Shown one piece after another: positions 1 to 7,600 of a stretch of 13,137 bases of DNA (position 1 is its first letter; every line of letters starts with the position of its first letter). The notes beneath the pieces were generated by a model that searched no databases, was not told where the DNA came from, and was given only the letters and a program-made list of their open reading frames with translations. This stretch comes from Bryobacterales bacterium (GTDB taxonomy: Bacteria > Acidobacteriota > Terriglobia > Bryobacterales > Bryobacteraceae): the NCBI GenBank assembly GCA_003487005.1, contig DNFG01000476.1, forward strand, positions 1 through 13,137. The letters run 5' to 3'. Made by a program: the position numbers and the translations under genes.

Positions 1-19
1 GCCCGTGCTCTTCCGATCT
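1..19. other. Residual Illumina TruSeq adapter at contig end
   Basis: Positions 5-19 read GTGCTCTTCCGATCT, the exact 3' end of the TruSeq read-2 adapter. On the minus strand this is AGATCGGAAGAGCAC, the standard adapter read-through sequence. Bases 1-4 do not continue the adapter and are probably read-error or assembly tail. The match lies exactly at the contig edge, where untrimmed adapter is expected, so bases 1-19 should be treated as non-genomic. The glycosidase reading frame stays open through the adapter and would gain about six false residues. Confidence 0.93.
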
Positions 20-1187
20 CGAGGCGGATCTGGTGGCTGCGGGCGTAGATCAGGAAGGTCTCGAAGTAGTCGCGGACGGAAACCGGCGCGCGGACGCCGG
101 ATTCGAGCAGATTGGCGAGCGCGGTGAGCGTGACTGTCGTCGAAAACGGCCAACTGGGGCCATTCCACTGGCAATCGTCGCCCGATTCGGCGATCTGGAA
201 GCCGGGATGCCGCTGTTCGGCGGTGGTGGGCCCGAACGGGGCGTGGAAGCCTTCGGGGTCGAGCAACTGCCGCCAGGCCTCGGCGCGGCCGCCGCGGGCG
301 CCGGGGAGTCCGGTGAACCAGGGGGTGAAGCCGATCTGTTCGCGGACTCCAGCCAGCGCGCCGTTCTCGAGCCTGGGTTTGTAGAAGCGGGCTTCGGGGT
401 CCCAGAGGGTGTTTTCGACCAGCGCGCGGAGGCGTTCGGCCTTTTGTTGGAATGATTTGGCGATGGCCGGGCGTCCGGCGATCCGCGCGATCCGGGCGAG
501 CGCGCGGGCGTTGCCGAACATGTAGCTGTTGATGGTCGGACGGGCGTTTTTGGCCTTCCGGCCGCCCGAAATGGATTCCTCCATGCCGTCGCGGACGTCA
601 TATTGCCAAAAAAGGCCCGATGGCAGCAGGCGTTCGCGCTCCCAGAAGGCATAATCTGCCAACAACTGGTCGAACAGGGCCAGCAGGGCGGGCGTCCGTC
701 CATCCACGAGCCATCGTTGGAAGACAGCGTGGGCGGTCCAGTTGCTGAAGGCGTGGTAGTGCCGCTGGAAACCGCGGCCTTGGCCGGAGGTCAGCCAGAA
801 GCGGAGGTATTCGTCCAGATAGACCGGATCGGCGAGCCAGCGGGCTTCGGCGATGTGATGGCCGAGGGCGCAACTGACGGCGTTATAGTCCGTGGCGTGG
901 CGGACGGGGCGCAGGAATTCGGTGAAGATGAAGCCCGCGGGCGTCTTCCGCAGATGTTTCCGGAGCGACCACCAGCGGTAGTAGTAGACGCGCTCGACCC
1001 AGGTGTCGGGACATTCGAACCGCGGGCAGAGGTCCATCACCCACTCGAACGACCGTTCATCGGGGATGTGTGACTCGACCGGCTCTCCCGGGAAGGCGTT
1101 GAAATCAGAGAAGTAACCGCGGACGCGGTCGCCGGGGGCGGCGGCGCCGAGACCGAGCAGAAAAGAGCGGCGAGAGAGTTCCGCCAT
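3..1187 (-). CDS. MGH1-like glycoside hydrolase, 3' end missing
   Basis: This is a predicted (alpha/alpha)6-barrel glycosidase of the mannosylglycerate-hydrolase/GH63-like group, with 395 codons visible. Family signs are the tract VRDGMEESISGG near residues 198-209, whose Asp200 and Glu203/204 are in the usual place for the catalytic acid, and QWNGPSWPFSTTVTLTALAN near 340-359, very typical of MGH1-like domains. The N-terminus has a twin-arginine-like SRRSFLLG (residues 5-12) but only a short hydrophobic stretch before charged residues, so Tat export is possible but not certain. The ATG at 1187 lies 5 bases after the stop of the upstream gene, which suggests translation from the same mRNA; no strong Shine-Dalgarno is visible. 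The C-terminus is missing, and residues from about 390 onward derive from adapter. The exact substrate cannot be read from the sequence; an oligosaccharide released by the neighbouring lyase-like protein is an inference from context. Confidence 0.85.
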   Translation of the reverse strand, partial: MAELSRRSFLLGLGAAAPGDRVRGYFSDFNAFPGEPVESHIPDERSFEWVMDLCPRFECPDTWVERVYYYRWWSLRKHLRKTPAGFIFTEFLRPVRHATDYNAVSCALGHHIAEARWLADPVYLDEYLRFWLTSGQGRGFQRHYHAFSNWTAHAVFQRWLVDGRTPALLALFDQLLADYAFWERERLLPSGLFWQYDVRDGMEESISGGRKAKNARPTINSYMFGNARALARIARIAGRPAIAKSFQQKAERLRALVENTLWDPEARFYKPRLENGALAGVREQIGFTPWFTGLPGARGGRAEAWRQLLDPEGFHAPFGPTTAEQRHPGFQIAESGDDCQWNGPSWPFSTTVTLTALANLLESGVRAPVSVRDYFETFLIYARSHQIRLEIGRAR

Positions 1188-1192
1188 CCCGG

Positions 1193-2020
1193 TTATTCCC
1201 AGGAGGCGCGGGTGACGCGCCCCTTCCAGTAGACCTGGGGGCCTTCGGGCAGGCGCCATTCGACTTCGCCCTCGACCGGGATCAGCATGCCGTCGCGCTT
1301 CTCATACTTGCGGAAGCGGCCGGCCCAGGGGGTCATCACGATCCGGCCGTCGACTTCACGGCCGCGGGCGGCGGCGAAGACGCCAGAGACCAGGCCGTCG
1401 GGCCCGAATTCGAAGTCGAGCACGGCGGTCACCGGGCCGTCCTTGAGGCGCGCCCGGGCCGTTGACTCCGTCAGGGCCTTCCACTCGACGCCGCCGCCGG
1501 GGCGGAGGGCGGTCGGATACCAGGGCGTTTCGGCGAGATAGCGGAGCAACTGGCCTTCGGCCATCGCGCCGCCGCCCTCGACGCGGGCCACGTTGAAGAG
1601 ACCGAAGACTGCCGCGCGCATCATGCCTTCGCCTCGCTGGTAGCCGTCGCGCACCAACACCGGCAGACCGGGCGCGAGCGGCATCCGGGCGTCCCAGTCG
1701 AAGCCGGGCGGGTTGGTGGTGACCAACTGCGTGGAGGAGAAAGGCTTCCAGCGGCCGGGGCCGAGCAGAAATTCGCCTTCGTGCTGGAGGCGTGCCAGAC
1801 GGACGGCGGCGCGCGTGGCGGGGGCGGCCCTCTCGAGGTAGCGTTGGACCACGGCGGGAGGCTCGGCGGATGCCGGCAGGGGGAGAGGCCGGGCCGATTC
1901 CAGTTGGGCGCGGCGGTCGAGCGTGTTTTTTTCCCACCAGCCACCGGCGATGCGGGTGACCGCGGCCAGTCCGGCCACGAGGGCGGCCAGCGTGAGCGCG
2001 GCGATGGTCCATTTCTTCAA
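1193..2020 (-). CDS. Membrane-anchored DUF6544-family-like protein
   Basis: This 275-residue protein has an N-terminal signal anchor (residues 5-27, rich in Ala and Leu, ending before GGWWEKN), then an extracytoplasmic domain. The pattern of that domain (LP..PPAVVQRYL near 48-63, LQHEGEFLLGPGRWKPFSS near 78-96, PPGFDWDARMPLAPGLPVLV near 104-123, LLRYLAETPWYPTALRP near 159-175, and a final YWKGRV) fits the uncharacterised DUF6544 group as I remember it. No catalytic motif is recognisable and the function is unknown. The start is TTG at 2020: there is no in-frame ATG close by, the anchor begins directly after it, and GGAGG sits 6 bases upstream. It lies 40 bases after the fusion lyase gene and 5 bases before the glycosidase gene, so it is probably the middle gene of an operon. 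The role in glycan use is unproven; the gene may simply share the transcript. Confidence 0.8.
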   Translation of the reverse strand: MKKWTIAALTLAALVAGLAAVTRIAGGWWEKNTLDRRAQLESARPLPLPASAEPPAVVQRYLERAAPATRAAVRLARLQHEGEFLLGPGRWKPFSSTQLVTTNPPGFDWDARMPLAPGLPVLVRDGYQRGEGMMRAAVFGLFNVARVEGGGAMAEGQLLRYLAETPWYPTALRPGGGVEWKALTESTARARLKDGPVTAVLDFEFGPDGLVSGVFAAARGREVDGRIVMTPWAGRFRKYEKRDGMLIPVEGEVEWRLPEGPQVYWKGRVTRASWE

Positions 2021-2026
2021 GTGGGG

Positions 2027-2031
2027 CCTCC
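2027..2031 (-). promoter_or_regulatory. Strong Shine-Dalgarno deciding a TTG start
   Basis: On the minus strand the sequence is GGAGG, followed by 6 bases and then TTG at 2020-2018. This is the best ribosome binding site in the window, and it fixes the TTG as the start of the DUF6544-like gene. An ATG six bases further on is in a different frame. Confidence 0.75.
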
Positions 2032-2060
2032 TGCTTCAGGCTAACGGATCGGGCGGGCGG

Positions 2061-4412
2061 CTATTCGGGTTGCCACTCGAAGTAGGAGCCATAGCCTGCG
2101 CCGAGGTTGCGGGCGAGCCAGAGGCGGTACTCGCGGGAGGCGGTCCGGGTGATCTCTTTGCGGCTGGGGGTGGCGTTGGTCAGGATGACGATCTGGCGGC
2201 GGCCGCCTTCGCCCGGGCGGGAGCAGACGATCTCGTCGCGGTAGTCGCCCAGAAGATCGCCGACCATGATGACGTTGCAGGCCGCGGCCGAGGGCGCGGG
2301 GGCGGAGGCGGGTGTCAGCTTCGCGCCGTCGAAGCGGGCGAGTTCGCGGGCGTCGGGGCTGACGAGGTCACGGGCGTCGGAACCGGTCCAGTTGACGGGC
2401 CGGTAGCGGGCCGGGAAGCCCTCCATCAGGATTTTGCCATCGGAACCGAACAGGACCGTCTCTTTGGCGAGGTGGCCGTCGCGGTTGGTCAGCATCTCCA
2501 TGCCGGGGTGAGCTGCGGAGATGTCGGCGGCCCAGCCGATGTGGGCGTGGGTCCAGCGCGGGTCATCCTCGCGGTTCAGTTTCCAGATGATTTTGCCCGT
2601 GGCGGCGTCGACCAGATAAGCGCCCGCGTGCGTGGAGGTTTCGACAACATAGAAGACCTGGCGGCCCTTCGTTCCGGGCAGGATGTGCTTGATGGCGACG
2701 ATGTCGGGGTGTGCGCGGTGGATCGCCCATTTGATGGTGCCGTCGGGGTTCAGGAGGGTGGTTCCGTTGAAGACTTCGTCGCGGCCGTCGCCATCGACAT
2801 CGGCGATATCGACATGGTGGGAGCCGGACCCGCTGGTGGCGCCATAGCTGTTGAACTCCCAGATCTGCTCCAGATTGGCGGGGTCCCAGGCGTGGAAGCG
2901 TTCGTTTTCATAGAGGCCGGTCTGGGTGACGAGCGAGGGCCGTTTGCCGTCGAGGTAGGCGACGGCCATGTGGACGCGGGTGGAGGTGCCGGAATGGTCG
3001 GTGGCCATCTCGGGCCAGGGGGTCCGGCGGAGGATTTTGCCGGTCATGCCGTCGAGGATGGCGAGATCGACGCTGCCGTTGACGAGCATGCGGGCGGCGA
3101 CTTCGGCTTTGCCGTCGCCGTTAAAATCGTAGATCAGGACCGGCGAATTGTTGGCATTGCCGTAGCAATTGTCGTAATCGATGAGGGGTTTGCGCCAGAG
3201 TTGTTTGCCGTAGGAGGTAAAGGCTTCGAGTTCGACGGGCAGGCCGGGGTCGCGGGTGTTTTCGCGGATGCCGTTGTTGCAGCGGAACAGGATATCGAGT
3301 TTGCCGTCGCCGTCGAGGTCGCCGAACATGGGGGTGCAGTCGCCCTGGGTGGGGCTGGGATCGAAGACGGCGGCGACGTTGGTGGGGGCGGCGCCGGGGG
3401 TGACCGAGGCCCATTCGGAGGGGGCGGACTCGCGGCCATCGGAGGCGACGGGGCGGATGCGGTAATGCTGGCGGACGCCGGCCGGGGCGGAGGTGTCGAG
3501 GTAACTGGTGGAGGAGGTGACGGGCGCGGAGGTGATCCGGACGCCCGCGGCGTCGAGCCTCGGGGAGCGATAGACGTGATAGCCGGCGGCATCGCCGGGC
3601 AGCATCTGCCAGGAGAGGAAGACGCCGGACGCGGCGGGGAGGGCGACGAGGCGGCGGGGTTGGCGGTGGAAGTGGGTGGAGCCAAGGGGTTCGCGGACCA
3701 GGCGGAAGCCGAGGTCCGGGTGGCGGATGCCCTGGCTGACGCCGCCGCGGGTCTGGACGGGCAGGTAGGCGGCGCTGCGCGCCCACGATCCGCCCGCCAC
3801 GCCGCCATCCTTCTCCATCGGGTGGGTCAGGCGGAAGATCCACTGGCGTCCGGCGAGTTCGTACTCGTTGCCGACCATCTGCCAGACGTTGCCGGACATG
3901 TCGTATAGGCCCCACGGATTGGGTTCGTAGGATTTTACGGGCTTCAGGAACTTGTGCCAGGCGGTGTAGTCGCGGTCGCTATCGGCGAAGTTGGCTTTGC
4001 CGGCGGGATCGGCATCGCCCCAGACGTATTTGAGGCCGTCGCGCCCGGCTTTGGCGGCATATTCGTGCTCGGCGGAGAGCGGAAGCCGGTAGATCCGGTT
4101 TTCCTTCTTCGAACGCCATTGCAGGTAGGCGTAGACGTCGTAGCGGTTGACGAAGATCACCGGATGGTTCTCGAAGCCGCGCGGGGGCGTGCCTTTAACG
4201 AAGTGCTCCGGGGGGCGATAGCCCGTGGCGCGGAGGAATTCGGCGTACTGGGCATTGGTGAGAGGCGTGTCGGCCATCTCGAAGCTCTCGACGCGCACGC
4301 CGGGGCGGCCGGGGAGGTGTCCTCCCTCGATCGGGACGAACTCTTCCTGGGCAGAAGCGGCGGCACACACCAGGAGGAAAGATAGAACCGCACGGGCGGG
4401 GTACTTGATCAT
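2061..4412 (-). CDS. Secreted FGE-like / FnIII / rhamnogalacturonan lyase 11-like fusion
   Basis: This 783-residue protein has a signal peptide (residues 1-21, cleavage likely after ASA before QEE). Residues about 23-240 form an FGE-sulfatase (SUMF1-like) domain: FVPIEGG, a TPLTNAQYAEFL helix, RLPLSAEHEYAAKAG, NPWGLYDMSGNVWQMV and a closing HPDLGFRLVRE. The catalytic cysteine motif expected after GGSW is absent (GGSWARSAAYLPVQTR) and the domain has no cysteine, so formylglycine synthesis is unlikely. Residues about 255-340 look like a fibronectin-III domain (GYHVYRS, HYRIRPVASDG). Residues about 345-783 resemble the propeller of polysaccharide lyase family 11: calcium-loop motifs DLDGDGKLD (365), DFNGDGKAE (429) and DVDGDGRDE (538), SHHVDIADVDGDG, IGWAADISAAHPG and LLGDYRDEIV. 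It may bind or cleave rhamnogalacturonan-like chains outside the cell. The lyase call is by family resemblance; a non-catalytic FG-GAP binding protein is the alternative. It is the first gene of the leftward operon. The ATG at 4412 is the only start that gives the signal peptide; no clear Shine-Dalgarno precedes it. Confidence 0.85.
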   Translation of the reverse strand: MIKYPARAVLSFLLVCAAASAQEEFVPIEGGHLPGRPGVRVESFEMADTPLTNAQYAEFLRATGYRPPEHFVKGTPPRGFENHPVIFVNRYDVYAYLQWRSKKENRIYRLPLSAEHEYAAKAGRDGLKYVWGDADPAGKANFADSDRDYTAWHKFLKPVKSYEPNPWGLYDMSGNVWQMVGNEYELAGRQWIFRLTHPMEKDGGVAGGSWARSAAYLPVQTRGGVSQGIRHPDLGFRLVREPLGSTHFHRQPRRLVALPAASGVFLSWQMLPGDAAGYHVYRSPRLDAAGVRITSAPVTSSTSYLDTSAPAGVRQHYRIRPVASDGRESAPSEWASVTPGAAPTNVAAVFDPSPTQGDCTPMFGDLDGDGKLDILFRCNNGIRENTRDPGLPVELEAFTSYGKQLWRKPLIDYDNCYGNANNSPVLIYDFNGDGKAEVAARMLVNGSVDLAILDGMTGKILRRTPWPEMATDHSGTSTRVHMAVAYLDGKRPSLVTQTGLYENERFHAWDPANLEQIWEFNSYGATSGSGSHHVDIADVDGDGRDEVFNGTTLLNPDGTIKWAIHRAHPDIVAIKHILPGTKGRQVFYVVETSTHAGAYLVDAATGKIIWKLNREDDPRWTHAHIGWAADISAAHPGMEMLTNRDGHLAKETVLFGSDGKILMEGFPARYRPVNWTGSDARDLVSPDARELARFDGAKLTPASAPAPSAAACNVIMVGDLLGDYRDEIVCSRPGEGGRRQIVILTNATPSRKEITRTASREYRLWLARNLGAGYGSYFEWQPE

Positions 4413-4424
4413 AGCGATGGGTAG

Positions 4425-4433
4425 ACTATCACA
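4425..4433 (-). promoter_or_regulatory. Candidate extended -10 element for the leftward operon
   Basis: The minus strand reads TGTGATAGT, which fits an extended -10 (TG, one base, then GATAGT). The same nine bases occur pointing the other way upstream of the receptor gene. A transcript starting about 7 bases downstream would have a leader of only about 6 bases before the ATG at 4412, which fits the missing Shine-Dalgarno but is also a reason for doubt. No good -35 is visible. Confidence 0.3.
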
Positions 4434-4516
4434 ATGGCCGGATGGGGCAAACCGCTCCGTCGTCCTTCAGGCGGCAACAGGCGTTTTCTCTTTCGGAAGA
4501 CACATATTTCGCGCAT

Positions 4517-4535
4517 TGTGGTGTGAAGAACCACA
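4517..4535. repeat. Short inverted repeat in the divergent intergenic region
   Basis: TGTGGT (4517-4522) and ACCACA (4530-4535) are perfect inverted arms separated by 7 bases. No T-run follows, so it does not look like a terminator. It could be an operator for the divergent genes or chance; nothing in the window identifies a regulator for it. Confidence 0.3.
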
Positions 4536-4556
4536 GTATTCGGGCAAATGCCGGCG

Positions 4557-4570
4557 GACCCGCGCGGGTC
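4557..4570. promoter_or_regulatory. Perfect 14-bp palindrome, candidate operator
   Basis: GACCCGCGCGGGTC is identical to its own reverse complement. It is flanked by GGCGG (4553-4557) and CCGCC (4576-4580), so a larger imperfect hairpin is also possible. It lies about 145 bases from the leftward start codon and about 94 bases upstream of the receptor ATG, a sensible place for a dimeric regulator or a leader structure. GC-rich palindromes are not rare in a genome of this composition. Confidence 0.35.
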
Positions 4571-4625
4571 GGAGGCCGCCTTAATGGCGAATACATCGAA
4601 AGATGGATATTCACCGATGAATCGC

Positions 4626-4634
4626 TGTGATAGT
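4626..4634 (+). promoter_or_regulatory. Candidate extended -10 element for the TonB receptor gene
   Basis: TGTGATAGT ends 29 bases before the receptor ATG, which predicts a leader of about 23 bases that includes the GGAG ribosome binding site. The sequence 17 bases upstream (GATATT) is a poor -35; an extended -10 could compensate. The same nonamer faces outward on the other side of the intergenic region. Confidence 0.35.
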
Positions 4635-4649
4635 TTCGCCCCACGGCTT

Positions 4650-4653
4650 GGAG
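4650..4653 (+). promoter_or_regulatory. Shine-Dalgarno of the TonB receptor gene
   Basis: GGAG lies 10 bases before the ATG at 4664. It supports this start, which also yields a proper signal peptide. Confidence 0.5.
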
Positions 4654-4663
4654 TGCCGTGTGA

Positions 4664-7600
4664 ATGCATCGATCTTTACGTATCGGGTGTTTCATTCTTG
4701 CCAGTGCCGCCATGCTATGCGGCCAAGGGCTAACGGGTACGATTACAGGGACGGTGACCGACCAGACGGGGGCCACCATTCCCGATGCCGAGGTCAGTCT
4801 GGTCAATGTGCAGACCAGCCAGACCCGGCAGGTGAAAACGGGGAGTGCGGGTGATTTCGTATTCACCCAAATTCTGCCCGGCACGTTCCGGGTGAGCGTG
4901 ACGGCGAAGGGTTTCAAGCGCCTCGATAAGACGGGCGTGACGCTCAGCGCGACAGAACGTCTGGTGCTGGGCACGATGGCGATGGAGGTGGGCGACCTGA
5001 CGCAGACGGTGGAAGTGGTGGCGGAGGTAGCGCGCCTGCAGACGCAATCGGCCGAGCGCAGCGGTTTGATTTCGACCGAACAGACACAGAATGTTCCGTT
5101 GAAAGGGCGCGACTATCTGGGGCTGTTGAAGATACTGCCTGGCGTGGTGGACACGCAGAACCGGAATGCGCCGGGCTGGAACAATTTGAGCAGCGTGAGC
5201 ATCAACGGCGGCCGGACGGGCACGTTGAATCTGACGCTCGACGGAGTTTCGTCGCTGGACACGGGATCGATGACGGGTCCCTATCTGGCGCCCTCGATCG
5301 ACGCGGTGGCGGAGATCAAGGTGCTTCTGACGAACTATCAGGCGGAATATGGCCGGTCGTCGGGCGGCACGATCAACACGGTGATCAAGAGCGGAACGCG
5401 GGACTTCAAGGGGGGCGCCTACTATTTTCACCGCAATGAAGCGCTGAACGCGAACGAGTTCTTCAGGAATCGCGACGGGTTGCCCCGGCCGCGGTACCGG
5501 TTCCACTACCCTGGTTACTTTCTGGGCGGGCCGATTCCGGTGGGCGAGTACAACAAGGAGAAGGACAAGCTGTTCTTCTTCTGGTCGCAGGAGTTCCTGC
5601 CGCGCAACTATCCGACCAACCTGGTCCGGCGGACGTTCCCCACGGCGATCGAGCGGCAGGGCAATTTTTCGGATACCCGGGACCAGAACGGCGCCTTGAT
5701 TCCGATCTGGGATCCGACAAACAACCGGACGCCCTTCCCGGGCAACGTGATTCCGGCGAACCGGCTGAACCGGAACGGGCAGGCTCTTCTGAACATACTG
5801 CCGCTGCCGAATGCGGTGGATCCGGCGCGCTCGTTCAATGCCTTGATCCAGTCAACGGTCGATCAACCACGTCGCGATTCGATCCTGCGCATCGACTGGA
5901 ATATCGGCCCGAGGACGCAGTTCTACTGGAGAGGCATTCAGGACTATGAAGCCTTCAAGGGGCAGTTTGATTTCGTGCTGGCGAGTTCAAGCTGGCCGCA
6001 GTTGCCGATCATCTACGACATCCGCTCGGTGGGGTCGGTGGCGACGCTCATTCACACGTTCAGTCCGACGAAGGTGAACGAGTTCACGTTCGGCATCAAC
6101 CGCGCGAAGCAGACGGTGGGACCGCTGAACGAGGAAGGCTTCAACCGGAATGTGCGGTCGAAGATCGGGCTCAACCTGCCGCAGTTTTATCCGTCGGCGA
6201 ATCCGGACGATCTGATACCGAACGCGAACTTCGGCGGCGTGCCGAATGCGGGCGTCCTCAACATCGAGGCGCGGTATCCGTTCTTCGGGACCAACAACAT
6301 CTGGAACTGGAACAACAACTTCTCGTGGCTGACCGGCCCGCACAACATGAAGTTCGGGGTGTACGTCGAAAAGACGACCCGCAACGCGCAGCGCGGGTCT
6401 GCTTTCAATGGAACGTTTAACTTCAACCGTGATGTGAACAATCCGTTCGAGACGAACTACGCGTACTCGAACGCGATGCTGGGCAGCGTGCAGAGTTACA
6501 CGGAAGCGACCAACCACCCCCACGGGCACGGGCGCTACCTGAACGTGGAGTGGTACGCGCAGGACACGTGGAAAGTGAACCGGCGGCTGACGCTCGACCT
6601 CGGGATGCGCTTCTACTTCATCCAGCCGACCTGGAGCGCGGGCGATGAACTCGCGGCCTGGGATCCGGCCGTCTATGACCGGACCAAACAGCCCCCGCTG
6701 ATCCAGCCGATCCGGAATGCGGCGAACCAGCGCGTGGGCTTCGACCCGGTGACGCAGCAGTTCGTCCCGGCGGCCGTCATCGGGCAATTCGCATCGAGTC
6801 CCCTGTCGCCGTTTCAGGGCATGAACATCTTCCGGGAGAAGATCATGGACACGCCCGGCATCCAACTGGCGCCGCGTCTTGGGTTTGCTCTCGACGTGTT
6901 CGGCAACGGCAAGACGGCGATTCGCGGCGGAGTGGGTATCTTCTATGACCGTTTCAACGACGATCAGATCATTCAGCTTCGCGAACAACCGCCGAACACC
7001 ATCACCAACACGGCCACCTACGTGACGATGGCCGACCTGCTGGCGAGCCCGTTCCGGACGTCGCCTCCGGGGACCTTCGCCATCGAGCGGACCTACCAGC
7101 CGCCGCGCGTCTACAACTGGAGCTTCGGCATCCAGCAGAGCATTGGCTGGGGCACGGTGCTGGACACGGCCTATGTCGGCAGCGTCGGGCGCAATCTCCT
7201 GCACCGGCGCAGTTTCAACGCGGTGCCCTACGGGACGCGCTTCCTGCCGTCGAGCATCGATCCGACGACGGGCAACACGCCGCTGCCGGATAACTTCCTG
7301 CGGCCGAATCCGGGCTATGCCGACATTCAGTACATCGAGATGGCCTCGAATTCGAACTATCACTCGCTGCAGACGCAGGTGAACAAGCGGATGTCCAACG
7401 GGCTGATGTATGGCGTGTCGTGGACGTGGTCGAAGACAATGAATTTTGTCAACGGCAACAACGACGCCATCAATCCGTTCCTCGACTTCCGCATGCGCAA
7501 CTACGGCAAGGGGAACTTCGACCGCACGCACAACTTCGTGGTCAACTACACCTACAACATCCCGAAACTGAGCAAGGTGTGGGACAACCCCGTCGCCAAA

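Noticed and set aside
1923..3908. Long plus-strand reading frame of 661 codons opposite the lyase fusion gene
   Set aside because: It is antisense to a well-supported gene, is very rich in Gly, Ala, Val and Asp, and has no domain pattern. High GC makes such frames common.
2061..4412. Diversity-generating retroelement target, because FGE/C-type-lectin-like domains are common targets
   Set aside because: No reverse transcriptase gene and no template/variable repeat pair are seen in the window, and the FGE-like domain is N-terminal rather than at the C-terminus.
4682..4722. Lipoprotein signal in the receptor (Cys at residue 19)
   Set aside because: The residues before the Cys (AML) do not form a normal lipobox, and a TonB-dependent barrel with a standard signal peptide explains the N-terminus.
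5987..7531. Minus-strand reading frame of 514 codons inside the receptor gene
   Set aside because: It consists mostly of Arg, Val and His runs typical of an antisense frame, while the plus strand encodes a coherent barrel.
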